Positions 43,451 through 54,600 are shown, numbered from the stretch's first letter. The stretch is DNA of 57,616 bases from Anaerolineae bacterium (GCA_030432295.1 JAUIHI010000040.1:1-57616); one strand, 5' to 3'. Notes: generated from the letters alone by a model not told the origin. Numbers and translations are program-made.

Positions 43451-46351
43451 TTACCTCATTACTCCTGGCAAAAAGAGGAAGTTCGTGGGGGCGAACTCCA
43501 CAGGTGGTGTGCGGGAGACATCGCTGAGTACAATCCCGTCCACCAGTGCGCTGGTGCGCCGGTTGGGCGATGTCTCGTAGACGTTTAGAATCAGCGTCGC
43601 CGTCTGCCCGGCATAGGCTGAAAGATCAAAGAAGCGGTATTGCCAGGGGCTGCCTGCGGGTTGGACGATCAGATAATCGGGGGAGCGATTTTCGGCCGCG
43701 AGTATCACCTCGAATTTGTCCTGATCCGCGCTGCTCTCCTGGCTTTCTACCCGGTAGGCCAGGGCCAGGAAGGGACGGCCCGCGGGAACCTGCACCTGCT
43801 GGCTCCACGTACTGTTGCCGCCGTCGCTGCCCTCTGCGCCGGGCACGCCGAGATTGGCCACGAAAGCCGTCGCCAGTCGCAGCGCGTGATCGTTGGTTCC
43901 CGGCTGCTGCTCCACGGCAGAGGGCGAACTGCCCCCAATCGTCCACCCGGCCTGGCCATTCTCAAAATCCCCATTGACAACTGCGTTCCCCCCCGGTGCG
44001 TGGACGAGCAGCAATAGGCTGTCCTCGGCAAAGCTGCGCGCCCGGTTGACCACCCGCCCCTCCACCGCCACATCCCACACGCCAAAGGGAACGGCCAGTT
44101 GAAAATCGCCGCTGGCATCCGTCGTCGCTGAAACCGCACCGATGGAGACAGTGACGCTGTAGACGCCCTGGCCGGACGGATCGATGACTTTGCCCGCCAC
44201 CTGGGCCTGGGTGGGCGGCTCACTGATCGTCGTCCAGGCCTGGGCTGTCAGCTTGCGGCTGACCAGGCCCAGTTTGTCGATCCCCACCGCGGCAAAGGCC
44301 ACCTGCTGGCCCAGCTCGCCGGCATAGGTCAGCGAGCCACTGTCAGCCAGACCCTCCCGCCACAGGGACCACTCGCCGTCGTCGATCTGCGTCCACAGTT
44401 CCACACTCTCCACACCAGCGCCCCAATCCACTGCCCACCACTCCACAGGAAATTCTGGCGGTGACGCGTCGGGCAATTCAACCACCCCGGCCAGGGCAGG
44501 CAGTGTGTCCTCCTCGATCAGCAGATAGGGCGAGCCGTAGATGCCCATATCGTAGCCGCCGTTGGCATTGGGCCAGTTGTGATTGGTCGCGCCGGGCAGG
44601 TCGATGGCGTAGTAGCCGTTTGTGGGCGTGATGACCGTCTCGCTGCCGTCCAGACTGATGCGCCGGGCCTGTGTTCCCGCAGCGGGAATCTGCGCGACCG
44701 CAGGCTGGTCGGTGATGGCAAAGGTAAGCAGACGGCGTTCGTGGCTTTCCGGGTGATAGAAGGCCACGCGCCGGGCTTTCTGCTCCTGAATATTGGCCCA
44801 GACCAATTCTGTGCCGGGGAAGTATTGGTTCGCCAACCGAAAAGCAGTGGCCCCGATCCGTCCCTCGCCGTTGGCCGGGGAACAGTAGCTGCTGTTCTCG
44901 TTTTTGTGGATGCCGAAACCGTCGGGGGAATCCACCGCCACCACATTGCCGCAGTCGTCGTGGAGCATAAAGTGGAAGATCGGCCCGCCGCCTGCCAGCC
45001 GAGTGTAGACGATATTTTGCCAGATGTAGGCGGCCTGCTCCTCGGCAGTGGCTCGCCAGGGGCTGGGGCAGTTGGGGCCTGGGAAGTCGTCGCAGACCGG
45101 CACGCCGCTTTCGGTGATCCAGACCGCTTTGTCGTTCCAGCCCGCCGCGGCCAGGGCTGCCCGGATGCGGGCCGTATACTGCAAGCCGTGATAGCTGAGG
45201 GAATATTGGTGGCTGGATGCCGCGTCAAAGAAGCCGCCAAACTCGTCGGCCATAGGGTCGGCTTGCAGCGCGGCCATCATCCGGGTCAAAAATTCTGGAT
45301 TGGCGAAGTGGGCCAGCCCGCCCCAAATGATTGTCGCGTCGGGATCGGCCTGTTTGGCAGCCAGGTAGGCCACTTTGAGCAGCCGGGCGTACTCTTCCGG
45401 TGTGCCCGACCAGAAATGGCAGAGGTCTGGCTCATTCCAGATTTCCCAGACGCTCACATTTGCGCCGACTGAACCGCCGGGCCGGTAGCGCTCGACAGTT
45501 AGCCCCACGAAGCGCGCCCAGGGGTTGTCCGGGTTGATGGGTTTGCCCGGCGCTGGCATATCGGAACCGTCGCTGAAAATGGGATTCCACAGACCGTTGG
45601 GCGCTGGCGGCCCGTCCCAGGCATTGCAGCCGCCCGCCGCCTCCAGGGCGTCCGCCCCGCGCACGAAACTGCCGCCGATGGGCAACGCCTGCCATTCGTC
45701 CTGCCCGTCGTTGGCATTGCCCGCTCGGCTGCCGTTCCGGTATTGTCCCGGCGTGCCCAGCAGAATTGCCAGCGTGCCCAGCCCGTTGGCTTCGTTGGCG
45801 GCCACAACCGCATCCTGGCTGGACCAATCAAAAATCCCATAGCCGGTTTCGATGCGATCCCAGTAGAAGGGGAAGCGATCCAGGCGCGCACCCGTGGCCG
45901 CGCCCCGCTGGATGCGCGTCAGGTCCGCGGGGTTCTCTGCCGAATTGACAAAGGCCAGCCCGAATTCAGAGGGATCAATGGAACCGATCCCCCGGGTGGG
46001 TGTTGGGATAGGTGTCGGTGTGTCGGTGGGTGTCGCTGTCGCTGTCGCAGTCGCTGTGCTGGTTGGGGTAGGACTGGGCGTGTCTGTCCCTGTGGCTGTG
46101 GCCGTGCTCGTCGGGGTTGGGCTTGCCGTCGCTATCTGCGTCGCTGTCGATGTGGCCGTCTCTGTCGCAGTCGCGGTGCTGGTTGAGGACGGGCTGGGGG
46201 TGTCCGTCCCTGTGGGTGTGGCTGTGGTTACGGTAGTGACCGGTGGACTGTCGTCTGCCAGCGCGGGCGGAGACGAATGGAAGAGCACCAAAATGCTAAG
46301 GCAGAACAGCGCGCTGGTGGTGAGTGCAAGGGCAAGTGGTTTGGGAGTCAT
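43451..46351 (-). CDS. Exported glycoside hydrolase-like protein with C-terminal FLPGVMR tail
   Basis: 966 residues. Signal peptide about 1-31, then a Thr/Pro/Ser/Ala spacer (about 40-122). A TIM-barrel domain (about 125-560) resembles clan GH-A glycosidases: acid/base Glu307 in E-I-W-N-E-P-D-L and candidate nucleophile Glu414 in W-I-T-E-S-G-V, 107 residues apart. After it come Ig-like/carboxypeptidase-regulatory domains (about 720-790) and a jelly-roll-like module (about 795-945). It ends F-L-F-L-P-G-V-M-R. It most likely cleaves an extracellular polysaccharide; GH39/GH5-type families are candidates, not settled. Confidence 0.8.
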   Translation of the reverse strand: MTPKPLALALTTSALFCLSILVLFHSSPPALADDSPPVTTVTTATPTGTDTPSPSSTSTATATETATSTATQIATASPTPTSTATATGTDTPSPTPTSTATATATATPTDTPTPIPTPTRGIGSIDPSEFGLAFVNSAENPADLTRIQRGAATGARLDRFPFYWDRIETGYGIFDWSSQDAVVAANEANGLGTLAILLGTPGQYRNGSRAGNANDGQDEWQALPIGGSFVRGADALEAAGGCNAWDGPPAPNGLWNPIFSDGSDMPAPGKPINPDNPWARFVGLTVERYRPGGSVGANVSVWEIWNEPDLCHFWSGTPEEYARLLKVAYLAAKQADPDATIIWGGLAHFANPEFLTRMMAALQADPMADEFGGFFDAASSHQYSLSYHGLQYTARIRAALAAAGWNDKAVWITESGVPVCDDFPGPNCPSPWRATAEEQAAYIWQNIVYTRLAGGGPIFHFMLHDDCGNVVAVDSPDGFGIHKNENSSYCSPANGEGRIGATAFRLANQYFPGTELVWANIQEQKARRVAFYHPESHERRLLTFAITDQPAVAQIPAAGTQARRISLDGSETVITPTNGYYAIDLPGATNHNWPNANGGYDMGIYGSPYLLIEEDTLPALAGVVELPDASPPEFPVEWWAVDWGAGVESVELWTQIDDGEWSLWREGLADSGSLTYAGELGQQVAFAAVGIDKLGLVSRKLTAQAWTTISEPPTQAQVAGKVIDPSGQGVYSVTVSIGAVSATTDASGDFQLAVPFGVWDVAVEGRVVNRARSFAEDSLLLLVHAPGGNAVVNGDFENGQAGWTIGGSSPSAVEQQPGTNDHALRLATAFVANLGVPGAEGSDGGNSTWSQQVQVPAGRPFLALAYRVESQESSADQDKFEVILAAENRSPDYLIVQPAGSPWQYRFFDLSAYAGQTATLILNVYETSPNRRTSALVDGIVLSDVSRTPPVEFAPTNFLFLPGVMR

Positions 46352-46454
46352 ACGCAGCTTCCGGTTAGTCGAATGTTGGATGGATTGTCAGTCCGTCCTA
46401 CAAACGTACCAGTACCGGTTGCTGGATAAAATCCCGAAAATGTATGGAATGTGG

Positions 46455-47480
46455 TTAGGAAAGGGTGACTTCGTCCAGGCGGACAGGGCGCTGCTCGCGA
46501 TAGGACTTCCAGCACGCCAGGCCCATCACCACCGGAATACGCCCGTCGTTGCCGCTGACCGCAGTGGGCTGATCGTTGAGAATCGCTTCGCAGAAGGCCC
46601 GCATCTCGGCCACGTAGGATTCCATATAGCGTTCGAGGAAAAAGTGGAGGGGTTTGGCCTGGCTCACACCGCCGCGGGTGCTGGCTGTGACCCGGTGGGG
46701 GGTATTGTTTTCGGCAGAAAGTGTGCCCCCGCTGCCGAAAACTTCCACCCGCTGGTCGTAGCCGTAGACGGCCTGTCGGCTGTTGTCGATGACGCCCAGC
46801 GCGCCGTTGCAGAAGCGCAGTGTGATGACGGCGGTGTCAATGTCCCCCGCCTCGCCGATGGCCGGGTCGATCATCACTCCGCCCTGGGCGTAGACCTCTT
46901 CCACCTCATCCGCCAGCAGAAAACGGGCCATATCGAAGTCGTGGATAGTCATATCCAGAAAGATGCCGCCCGACGCTTTGATATAGTCGATGGGTGGCGG
47001 CGCAGGGTCTCGGCTGGTGATGCGCAGGATGTGGGGGCTGCCGATTTCGCCGTCAGCAATGCCCTGGCGGATGCGCTGAAAGTTGCTGTCGAAGCGCCGG
47101 TTGAAGCCGATTTGCAGCTTCACGCCAGCCGCATCCACAGCGGCCAGGGCTTCGTCGATCCGGCCCAAATCCAGGGCAATTGGCTTTTCGCAGAAGATGT
47201 GTTTGCCCGCCTTCGCCGCGGCCATCATCAGCGGCGCGTGGGTGGGGGTGCTGGAACAGATGGCGATGGCGTCGATGGCCGGGTTGTCCAGCAATTCCGT
47301 CGGGTCGTCGGTGGCGTGGGGGATATGGAAGCGCTCGGCAGCCGCGCGGGCCGCGTCGCCGAAGATGTCGGCGATGGCGAGCACATTGGCCTGGGGCAAC
47401 CGATAGCAGAGGCTCTCCGCGTGGACCTGGCCGATGCGACCGGCCCCGATGATGCCGAAGTTTAGCGATTGGGTTGGCAT
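46455..47480 (-). CDS. Gfo/Idh/MocA oxidoreductase, inositol 2-dehydrogenase-like
   Basis: 341 residues. Rossmann start G-I-I-G-A-G-R-I-G-x-V-H-A, the E-K-P-I-A-L-D-L motif with catalytic Lys, G-F-N-R-R-F-D-S-N-F and the D-M-x-I-H-D-F-D-M-A-R-F-L helix of IolG enzymes. It oxidises a polyol such as myo-inositol with NAD. An IolE-like gene lies upstream on the same strand. GGAGA seven nt before the ATG. Confidence 0.88.
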   Translation of the reverse strand: MPTQSLNFGIIGAGRIGQVHAESLCYRLPQANVLAIADIFGDAARAAAERFHIPHATDDPTELLDNPAIDAIAICSSTPTHAPLMMAAAKAGKHIFCEKPIALDLGRIDEALAAVDAAGVKLQIGFNRRFDSNFQRIRQGIADGEIGSPHILRITSRDPAPPPIDYIKASGGIFLDMTIHDFDMARFLLADEVEEVYAQGGVMIDPAIGEAGDIDTAVITLRFCNGALGVIDNSRQAVYGYDQRVEVFGSGGTLSAENNTPHRVTASTRGGVSQAKPLHFFLERYMESYVAEMRAFCEAILNDQPTAVSGNDGRIPVVMGLACWKSYREQRPVRLDEVTLS

Positions 47481-47781
47481 TTTGTCTCCAAAAGCGGGTG
47501 TGTTGTGTGGATAGGAACAGGACGATAGATCAGACGTCGCCGGTTGAGTAGCCGCCCGGACAACAAACGGATTGGCGTTCAGTTGGCGGCGGCGTATCGA
47601 AACTAAGACGGCGGGTTGACGGTAGAAGCCCGTATTTACGGGTAGACCCGCTCGGTTTCACTTCGATACGCTTCGCTACTCAGTACAAGCGATACGGCGG
47701 GAAACAGCCCCCGCATTCTTATGCGACGCCTACTCAACCAGCACTAGTCTTGAACCTTCCCGGAAGGTCGAAATCCAATCG
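47481..47781. repeat. Repeat-rich gap between the inositol-type genes
   Basis: No gene seen. Inverted pairs: GTTGAGTAG (about 47543) with CTACTCAAC (about 47729), CGTATCGAAA (about 47591) with TTCGATACG (about 47664), and a small hairpin CCCGTATTTACGGG (about 47628-47641). They look like nested genomic repeats. Confidence 0.6.
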
Positions 47782-48711
47782 TCACAAACCAATCGACCGT
47801 AGGTACTCGCGATTCCGCGCCGCACTCTCCCTCGGCGCGCCCATCCCCGGCAGAACGTCCTGCTCGACGGTGATGAAGCCGCGGTAGTTGCGCCTTTGCA
47901 GCCAGGCCAATACCGCGAGAAAGTCTACGCAGCCCTGGCCCAGTTCACAGAAGACGCCTGCACCCACCGCCTGGAAGTAGTCCATTTCTTCCGCTTTCAC
48001 CCGTTGGCCCACAGCTGGGTGGAAGTCTTTGAAGTGGATGTAATCAATGCGTTCCGACAGCCGGTCCAGCGCGGGGAGAATGCCATCGCAGCCGCCCGCG
48101 CCAAAAGCAAAGTGGCCTGTGTCAAAGACCAGCCCCAGCAGCGCCGGGTCGGTCAGCTCCATCAGCCGGTCGATTTCGTCAGGCGTCTCGATGAAACCGG
48201 CGCAGTGGGCGTGAAAGACTGTACGCAGTCCCGTCTCATCCCGCACCGCGCGCGCGACGGCCTCTGCACCGCTGGCAAAGATGGCCCATTCGTCGTCGGA
48301 CAGCCCCATCTCCGGACCGATGCGGCCCGCGTTCAGCGTGCGTGTGGGGTCGCTGCCGTTGTCCGCGGCCAGGACGAGAAAGGGGCGTACATTGCTGCCG
48401 AGAAGGTCGGCGGTCTGGGCCAGCAGGCGAGCGGTCTTCACAGCCGTCTCTGCGCCGGGTGCGTGGGCGTCAGCGTCCTCCAACTTCATCCCCACAAACG
48501 CGCCGGTGAGGGTCAGCCCCCGGCTGCGAAAGGCGTTTGCCAGCGCGTCTGGCTGGGTGGGCATAAAGCCCCAATCTCCCAGTTCGCTGCCGGTATAGCC
48601 GCTCTCTGTCAGTTCGTCCAGCATGGATTCGTAAATCGTGCGGTCGTTTTGGGTGCTGCCGAATTCGAGGGTTCCCCAGGAACAGGGCGCGTTGCCCACG
48701 TGGATAGCCAT
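47782..48711 (-). CDS. Sugar phosphate isomerase/epimerase, IolE/IolH-like
   Basis: 309 residues from ATG 48711, with GGAGG seven nt upstream; the TTG at 48717 is too close to that site. AP-endonuclease-2-type TIM barrel. The start [11 protein letters not shown] is typical of IolE/IolH. Metal ligands fit F-H-A-H-C, V-F-D-T-G-H, H-F-K-D-F-H and T-V-E-Q-D. IolE dehydrates 2-keto-myo-inositol, the product of the neighbouring dehydrogenase type, so the two may act in sequence; no other iol gene is in view. Confidence 0.82.
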   Translation of the reverse strand: MAIHVGNAPCSWGTLEFGSTQNDRTIYESMLDELTESGYTGSELGDWGFMPTQPDALANAFRSRGLTLTGAFVGMKLEDADAHAPGAETAVKTARLLAQTADLLGSNVRPFLVLAADNGSDPTRTLNAGRIGPEMGLSDDEWAIFASGAEAVARAVRDETGLRTVFHAHCAGFIETPDEIDRLMELTDPALLGLVFDTGHFAFGAGGCDGILPALDRLSERIDYIHFKDFHPAVGQRVKAEEMDYFQAVGAGVFCELGQGCVDFLAVLAWLQRRNYRGFITVEQDVLPGMGAPRESAARNREYLRSIGL

Positions 48712-48753
48712 TGCCAAACCTCCGTAGCGGAGAGATAAGGGGACACAATAGAC

Positions 48754-48782
48754 TTGACGCCAAGTCCATTTTCAATTATTGT
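48754..48782 (+). promoter_or_regulatory. Candidate promoter for the MttB-THUMP operon
   Basis: TTGACG (48754-48759), a 17-nt spacer and TATTGT (48777-48782). A leader of about 180 nt would follow; no ORF is supported within it. Confidence 0.5.
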
Positions 48783-48969
48783 AGCCCTACTTCAACAAAA
48801 ATCCAACTGATCGTAGACTGGTCCACTTTTCATCCCCCAGAGACTGCTGAGCAAGGCCGAAGAGATTCTTGGATACGGATTTTCAAGATTGGCACGGCGC
48901 AATCTGTGAACAAAATCCTTCATCTGCCTCACTGCTTTTATTGGTTCCAATGCCACCGGAGCAAATTCT

Positions 48970-50502
48970 ATGCCTGAACGTACTTCACGCCAGGATGAGC
49001 GTCGCCAGCAGCGACGGGGACGGGCCAGTCAGGCAGGGCAGATGCGCCCAATTGAGAACCGCTTGCCGCCCCTGAATCTGTTGGACCCGGCGGGCGAGCA
49101 GAAGATTCACGACGCGTCTATGCGGCTGCTGCGGGAGCGGGGCGTGCTGATTGTGGACTATCCCCCCGCGCTGGAAACCTTTCGGGCCAACGGCGCGCGG
49201 GTGGAGGGGCTTACCGTCCACATCGACGAAGAGACACTGCTCCATTTCATCGGAATGGCCCCCTCCACTTTTACACTCCTGGCCCGCAACCCGGCCAACA
49301 ATCTGCCCATCGGCGGCAAGAGCAGCGTCTTTGCCCCAGTCTACGGCCCACCTTTTGTCAGCGATCTGGACCGGGGGCGGCGTCAGGCCACCCTGGAAGA
49401 CTTCCAGAATTTTGTGCGGCTGGCCTATATGGCCGAGGAAATTCACCACTCCGGCGGCACAGTTGTGGAACCCAACGACATCCCCCAGGCCCAGCGCCAT
49501 CTGGATATGCTGATGGCCCACATCACCCTCAGCGACAAAGCTTTTATGGGCAGTGTGACCCACGCGAACAACGCCGCCGATACGGTGGCGATGAGCGAAA
49601 TCCTCTTTGGGGCCGAGGCCATCCGCCGTAACCCGGCCACAATTTCTCTCATAAACGCTTCCAGTCCTATGCGCTACGACGACCGGATGTTCGGCGCACT
49701 GGAAGTCTACGCACGAGCTAATCAGGCGCTGATCGTCACCCCATTTATCATCGCCGGCGCGATGTCGCCCAGCACACTGGCTGCCACTTTAGCCCAGCAG
49801 AACGCAGAGGCCCTCTTTGGAATCTGCTACGCCCAGATGCTCAACCCCGGGACGCCCTGTGTCTACGGCTCGTTCCTGGCCAATATCGATATGAAGAGCG
49901 GCGCGCCCTGCTTTGGCACGCCGGAAGATGCGCTGGCCATCTACGGCGGTGCCCAGATGGCCCGTCGCTATCACCTGCCCTATCGCTCTGGCGGCAACTT
50001 CACCGCTTCGACAGTGGCCGACGCCCAGGCGGGCTACGAGTCCGCGGGGACGATGTGGCCGACGATCCACGCGGGGACGAATTTTGTCCTCCACGCCGCG
50101 GGTTGGCTGGAAGGCGGGCTGATTGCGGGCTACGAGAAGTTCATCCTCGATTTGGAGGTCTGCGGGCAGATGCAACGGTTGGCGGGCGGCATCGCTCTGG
50201 ACGAGGAGCAGTTCGCCTGGGACGCCTACGTCGAAGTCGAACCGGGCGGTCACTTTCTGGCCAGCCAACATACCCTGCGCCACTATAAAACCGCCTTCTA
50301 TCAACACAAAATCTTCTCAATGGACAACTACGAAAAGTGGGAGGCCGAGGGCAGCCGGGACAGTCTGATCCGGGCCAACGCCCGCTGGAAGGAGATGCTG
50401 GCCAAGTACGAAGCACCCGTGCTCGACGACGCTATCCGGGCCGAACTTGACGATTACGTGGCCCGCCGTCGCCGGGAAATTCAGTCGGGACGAAACAGAT
50501 GA
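48970..50502 (+). CDS. Trimethylamine methyltransferase (MttB) superfamily protein without pyrrolysine
   Basis: 510 residues, about family length, in one continuous frame with no internal amber codon. The N-terminus is basic; then L-D-P-A-G-E-Q-K-I-H-D-A-S-M-x-L-L-R-E-R-G-V is the MttB opening helix. Blocks such as L-A-R-N-P-A-N-N, A-P-V-Y-G-P-P-F-V-S-D and Y-R-S-G-G-N-F-T-A-S follow. Without pyrrolysine, homologues such as MtgB demethylate glycine betaine or related quaternary amines. No cognate corrinoid protein or MtaA/MtbA-type gene lies next to it. GGAG about ten nt before ATG. Confidence 0.85.
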   Translation: MPERTSRQDERRQQRRGRASQAGQMRPIENRLPPLNLLDPAGEQKIHDASMRLLRERGVLIVDYPPALETFRANGARVEGLTVHIDEETLLHFIGMAPSTFTLLARNPANNLPIGGKSSVFAPVYGPPFVSDLDRGRRQATLEDFQNFVRLAYMAEEIHHSGGTVVEPNDIPQAQRHLDMLMAHITLSDKAFMGSVTHANNAADTVAMSEILFGAEAIRRNPATISLINASSPMRYDDRMFGALEVYARANQALIVTPFIIAGAMSPSTLAATLAQQNAEALFGICYAQMLNPGTPCVYGSFLANIDMKSGAPCFGTPEDALAIYGGAQMARRYHLPYRSGGNFTASTVADAQAGYESAGTMWPTIHAGTNFVLHAAGWLEGGLIAGYEKFILDLEVCGQMQRLAGGIALDEEQFAWDAYVEVEPGGHFLASQHTLRHYKTAFYQHKIFSMDNYEKWEAEGSRDSLIRANARWKEMLAKYEAPVLDDAIRAELDDYVARRRREIQSGRNR

Positions 50503-51563
50503 CGACCCTATCAGCAACAGCCCTTTTTGCCGTCACCAGCCGGGGATTGGAGGAAATCTGTGCCCGGGAGATGGCGCGCTTTGGGCTGACGGTTGGGGAA
50601 ATCGCCTACCGCCGGGTCCACGCCCAGGCCAGTGGCGAACTGCGCCCGCAGCATCTGCGCCCGTTGCTGGCCCTCTCCACCGCCGACGATCTCTTTCTGG
50701 AAGTCAGCCGCTGGTCGGGCATCAGCCACACCCGCGCCGCACTGGAAACTTTGCGGGAGTTGGCCGAGCAGTTGGCCCTGCGTCCTGCCCTGGCGGTCTG
50801 TACTCAACTGCGCCCCATCGACCGGCGGCCTCTCTTTTCGGTGACGGCTAACTTTGTGGGGCGGCGTAACTACAGCAGCGAGGATATCAAAACCGCCCTG
50901 GCCGTAGGGATCGAAGCCAGCACCGGCTGGGTCTATACGCCGGACGACCGCGAAGCGGGGCTGAATGTGCGGCTCTTTATTGAACACGAAAACGCGCTGG
51001 TCGGCGTGCGTCTGGCCGCCACGCCCCTGCACAGGCGCAGCTATAAAGAGGAGCAGCGGCCCGGCTCCCTCAAACCGCCGGTCGCCGCGGCCCTCCTGGA
51101 AATGCTGGCGCTGCAAGTGGGCGAAAGACTTTTGGACCCCTGCTGCGGCGCGGGTACAATCCTGGCCGAGGCGGCCCGCCGGGGGGCGTCGGCCCAGGGC
51201 GGTGACATCGACGCCGAAGCCGTAGCGGCTTCCCGTTCCAACACCGAGAACGCGGGCGTTTCTGTCCCAATCGAACTGTGGGACGCCCGTTCCCTGCCCC
51301 TGGCCGACGGATCGGTGGACTGCATCGCCTGCAATCTGCCCTGGGATCGGCAGGTGGCCATCGACGGTGACGAAGCCGAGTTCTACGCCCAACTCTGCGC
51401 CGAAATGGAGCGGGTGCTGGTCCCCGGCGGGCGGGTCGCACTGCTGACCAGCAAGCCGGAATTGTTGACATTTGAGGGGCTGGTCTGTCAGGAGCAGGTA
51501 GAGATCAGTCTTTTTGGGCAAAGGCCATTGATAACCCTCTACGGGTCAAAAGGAGATTGTTGA
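50499..51563 (+). CDS. THUMP/Trm14-RlmL-like SAM-dependent RNA methyltransferase
   Basis: 354 residues; ATG overlaps the MttB stop by 4 bp (50499-50502). The N-terminal half has the start A-V-T-S-R-G-L-E-E-I-C-A-R-E and THUMP-like V-G-x-x-N-Y-S-S-E-D-I. The C-terminal half has the SAM motif D-P-C-C-G-A-G-T-I-L and the catalytic C-N-L-P-W-D, like N-P-P-Y/W of N2-guanine methyltransferases. It probably modifies tRNA or rRNA guanines. The pairing with MttB is translational, not obviously functional. Confidence 0.88.
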   Translation: MTTLSATALFAVTSRGLEEICAREMARFGLTVGEIAYRRVHAQASGELRPQHLRPLLALSTADDLFLEVSRWSGISHTRAALETLRELAEQLALRPALAVCTQLRPIDRRPLFSVTANFVGRRNYSSEDIKTALAVGIEASTGWVYTPDDREAGLNVRLFIEHENALVGVRLAATPLHRRSYKEEQRPGSLKPPVAAALLEMLALQVGERLLDPCCGAGTILAEAARRGASAQGGDIDAEAVAASRSNTENAGVSVPIELWDARSLPLADGSVDCIACNLPWDRQVAIDGDEAEFYAQLCAEMERVLVPGGRVALLTSKPELLTFEGLVCQEQVEISLFGQRPLITLYGSKGDC

Positions 51564-51631
51564 TCGCATATTCAGCAGCAGGACGAATATGCAATTCGAC
51601 AAAATACAACAAACGGAGCAACTAACCTACA

Positions 51632-54600
51632 ATGAATTCCCCCTACAAGCGCATTCTGCTGCCCCTGTTTCTCTGCCTGAGCCTGCTGCTGGCTCTGCCT
51701 CCAGCCCACTTGTCTGCCCAGGAGACAACACCCACAGGTGCAGATGCGCCCACTGTCGGGTCGGCAACACCGAAAGAGTGTATCGTCCCCTTGCAGATCG
51801 CCCACATCGCGGCCAGTATCGCCTCATTACTCCCCGTACCTATTCCCGGTTTCAAGACAGCAGCGGATATGGCCGAATACGGCGCCAATCTGGCGTTGAA
51901 GGGCTGCCCGCCCCATCTGCTCCCCCCGAAGGATGTGGTCAAGCCGCCGCCGCCGGAGTGCGTCTATGAGATGAACTTGCCCCTGAATGCTACCTGGAAC
52001 GAGCTGCATCTGATGGACGACAAACTCTTCTCGCTGCTGCTGGAACGCTATCAGGTGCCCAATGCCCTGCGTCCCGTTCTGCAGGAACTGATCGACAGCG
52101 AGTATGGACGCTTTGAGAACGAAGTCTACGGCGGCTACTCCAATATATACGGCATTGTCCTGCCTCTGGAATTGTCTGAATGGGCACCCGGTGACTGGGG
52201 TGATGTAGGCAGCCCGGATGTCTTCCACTACAACTCGGATGTCTTCATTACCCTGCGCCATCCGGGGGAGCGGGTGAGCGACCAGACGGTCGCTTTCCGC
52301 CCCGGCAGCTACAGCCTCAACTGGCAGGCAGATACACTGATTTCTGCCTTCGACTGGTTCCCCATCTTTCTCCTGAGTGTCGCCAGCGACACCCCCGCCG
52401 CGCACAAAGCCCGCAAGGAAGCGGCTGTCAAAGCAGCCGAGGAGCAGCTTAAAAAGGCGGGCAAAGAGGTCACCCAGGAGGCGGTTGAGGAGATCACCCA
52501 AAATGCCTTCTTCAAAGAGTTGGCGAAAAACCTTGCCAAGAAAGCTGCCAAAAACACGGCGAAAGCAACCAACAAACTGCGCCAGCCCTATTTTGTCAAG
52601 GGCGAACCGAACGCCACCTCCACTGCCACCCAGGGATTGATTATCCAGGACCACACCCCACCCACCATCAGCGGTGTGGAGGATGTGGTCACTGTGGAGG
52701 CATTTCTGCCTGGGGGTGCATCGGCAGGAGCCACCCTGCCCGGATTGCTGGCGATTATTCGTGCCAACGACGACTGCGCGCAGAATCCCCGCTTGAATTA
52801 CAACACACCCTCCTTTTGGCCTCTGCAATTGGACGCGGATGGCAACCCACTGCCCTCGGCCATTATTGAATGGAGAGCCAGCGACAACGGCGCGGCCACG
52901 CCAACCGGCGGTGTGAACACGACGACAGTCACCCAAACCGTTGTTGTGCAGGACACTCTGCCGCCCATTCTGCTGCCCCCGCCGCCAGTAATTATGGAAT
53001 CCACCGGGGGGGTGGAGGTGGCGCTGGGCACGCCCCAGGTTTTCGATGTGGCCGATCTGCGCCCGACTATCACCTATACAGCCAGCGGCACAACCCAGGG
53101 CAGCCAATGGCCGATCTTTGGGCCAGGCATCCACTACGTGGACTGGTCTGCCACAGACCGCTCCCGCAATAGCTCGGAAGTGAAGCAGCAGTTGGTCAAT
53201 ATCAAAGAACCGGGCACGAATCTGCCCGCAATGGCCCACGCCATCGGTGGCAGCGACACGATTCAGGCCATTGCCGACGAACCGATCAAAATCACTGTGC
53301 GGGGGACGGACGGCAACAATCCGCCGGACCCGCTTTGGTTTACAGTGGAGCAGCAGCCGGACAACGGTTTCTTCATCGCGCCCCTCTACCCCTATTTCAT
53401 CAACGACTACCGTATGACCGCCCGCTACAGTCCAGAGATTGCCGCCAAAGAGGGCGAAGAGTTTGCCTGGCAGTTGGCGGCTGACCCCGACGCGATGCGG
53501 GAATACATCAAAACAGTGTGTGCCGAGGACATCAACCGCACGGACTTGCCCAAAGATTTTGTGAGCTGGAACGGGGGAAGCCAAAAGTACATCTCTGTGG
53601 ATGACAACGGCTATACGTACATCTACGATTGGGCCTATCGCAAATGTCACCACGGCGGCGGAACCCTGGCCCCCAACGGCAGCGAGCGCATCTCTGTGTG
53701 GGACCAGAACGGCATTTATGTGGGAGAGATAGAGCGAAGCAGCGACAGCCGTCCCCTGCGGGATATCAACTTTAATGTGGGCCAAGGGACAATTCTGGCT
53801 ACCAACAGCGACGGCAGCAGTACGGGCAACAGTCTGGTCGATGTCTACACCACCCAACCGGAAAATCCGTCCGAGCCGATCGTGCAACTGCGCACCTACA
53901 CGCTGTGGAACGAAATCAACGACATCTTTGTGGGGTCGTCCAATACACGCCGGGGGCCAGAGTACAAGAACGCTCGCTCCGCGGCCTGGGACACCAAAAA
54001 CAATGTGCTGTATGTGATCGGAACCCACAACCTGACCGGTATGGCCGCCTTCCGCCCGGCAGAGTGCAACAACACTACTGGGAAAGGTCCCTTGGACTGT
54101 CTCGATCTGCTGGGCACGCCGGTCTACTCCAGCCCTATTGTCCAGTCCACCAAAGTGGGCGACTATCCCGGCTTTGGCGCGGATGCCATGCGCCTGTGGG
54201 GGATCAAAGACATCGCCGTGGACAGTACGGGCGCGGTCTACATTGCCGCCGATCCCACCACCTCCGCCACCCGCTACCACCGCATCTACAAATTCGCTCC
54301 CGCAATTGCCCGTGACGACGGCAGTGTCGTTCTGGGCGATCTGATCGGCTGGATGGGCAAATGCAGCAGCGGCCCCAACTGCAATTACATCGACGGCCAC
54401 AGCATCGGCTTCCGCTGCACAGACGATACCTGTGGGGTGGAGGGCGATCTCTCCGGCAGCGCGGCGGGCCAGTTCAACGGTATCGCCGCCATCGCCATCG
54501 ATCCCAAAGATGTGCTCTACGTAGCGGACAGCGGCAACGAGCGGGTGCAGCGCTTCAACAGCGACGGCATCTTCGCCGGGGAAGCCCGCTCCCAGTCCAC

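Noticed and set aside
45990-46240. Regular short repeats resembling a CRISPR or minisatellite
   Set aside because: They encode the Thr/Pro/Ser spacer of the glycosidase-like protein in frame; no conserved repeat with unique spacers.
48970-50502. Pyrrolysine-containing trimethylamine methyltransferase
   Set aside because: The frame is full length with no in-frame amber codon, so the Pyl-dependent subtype is excluded.
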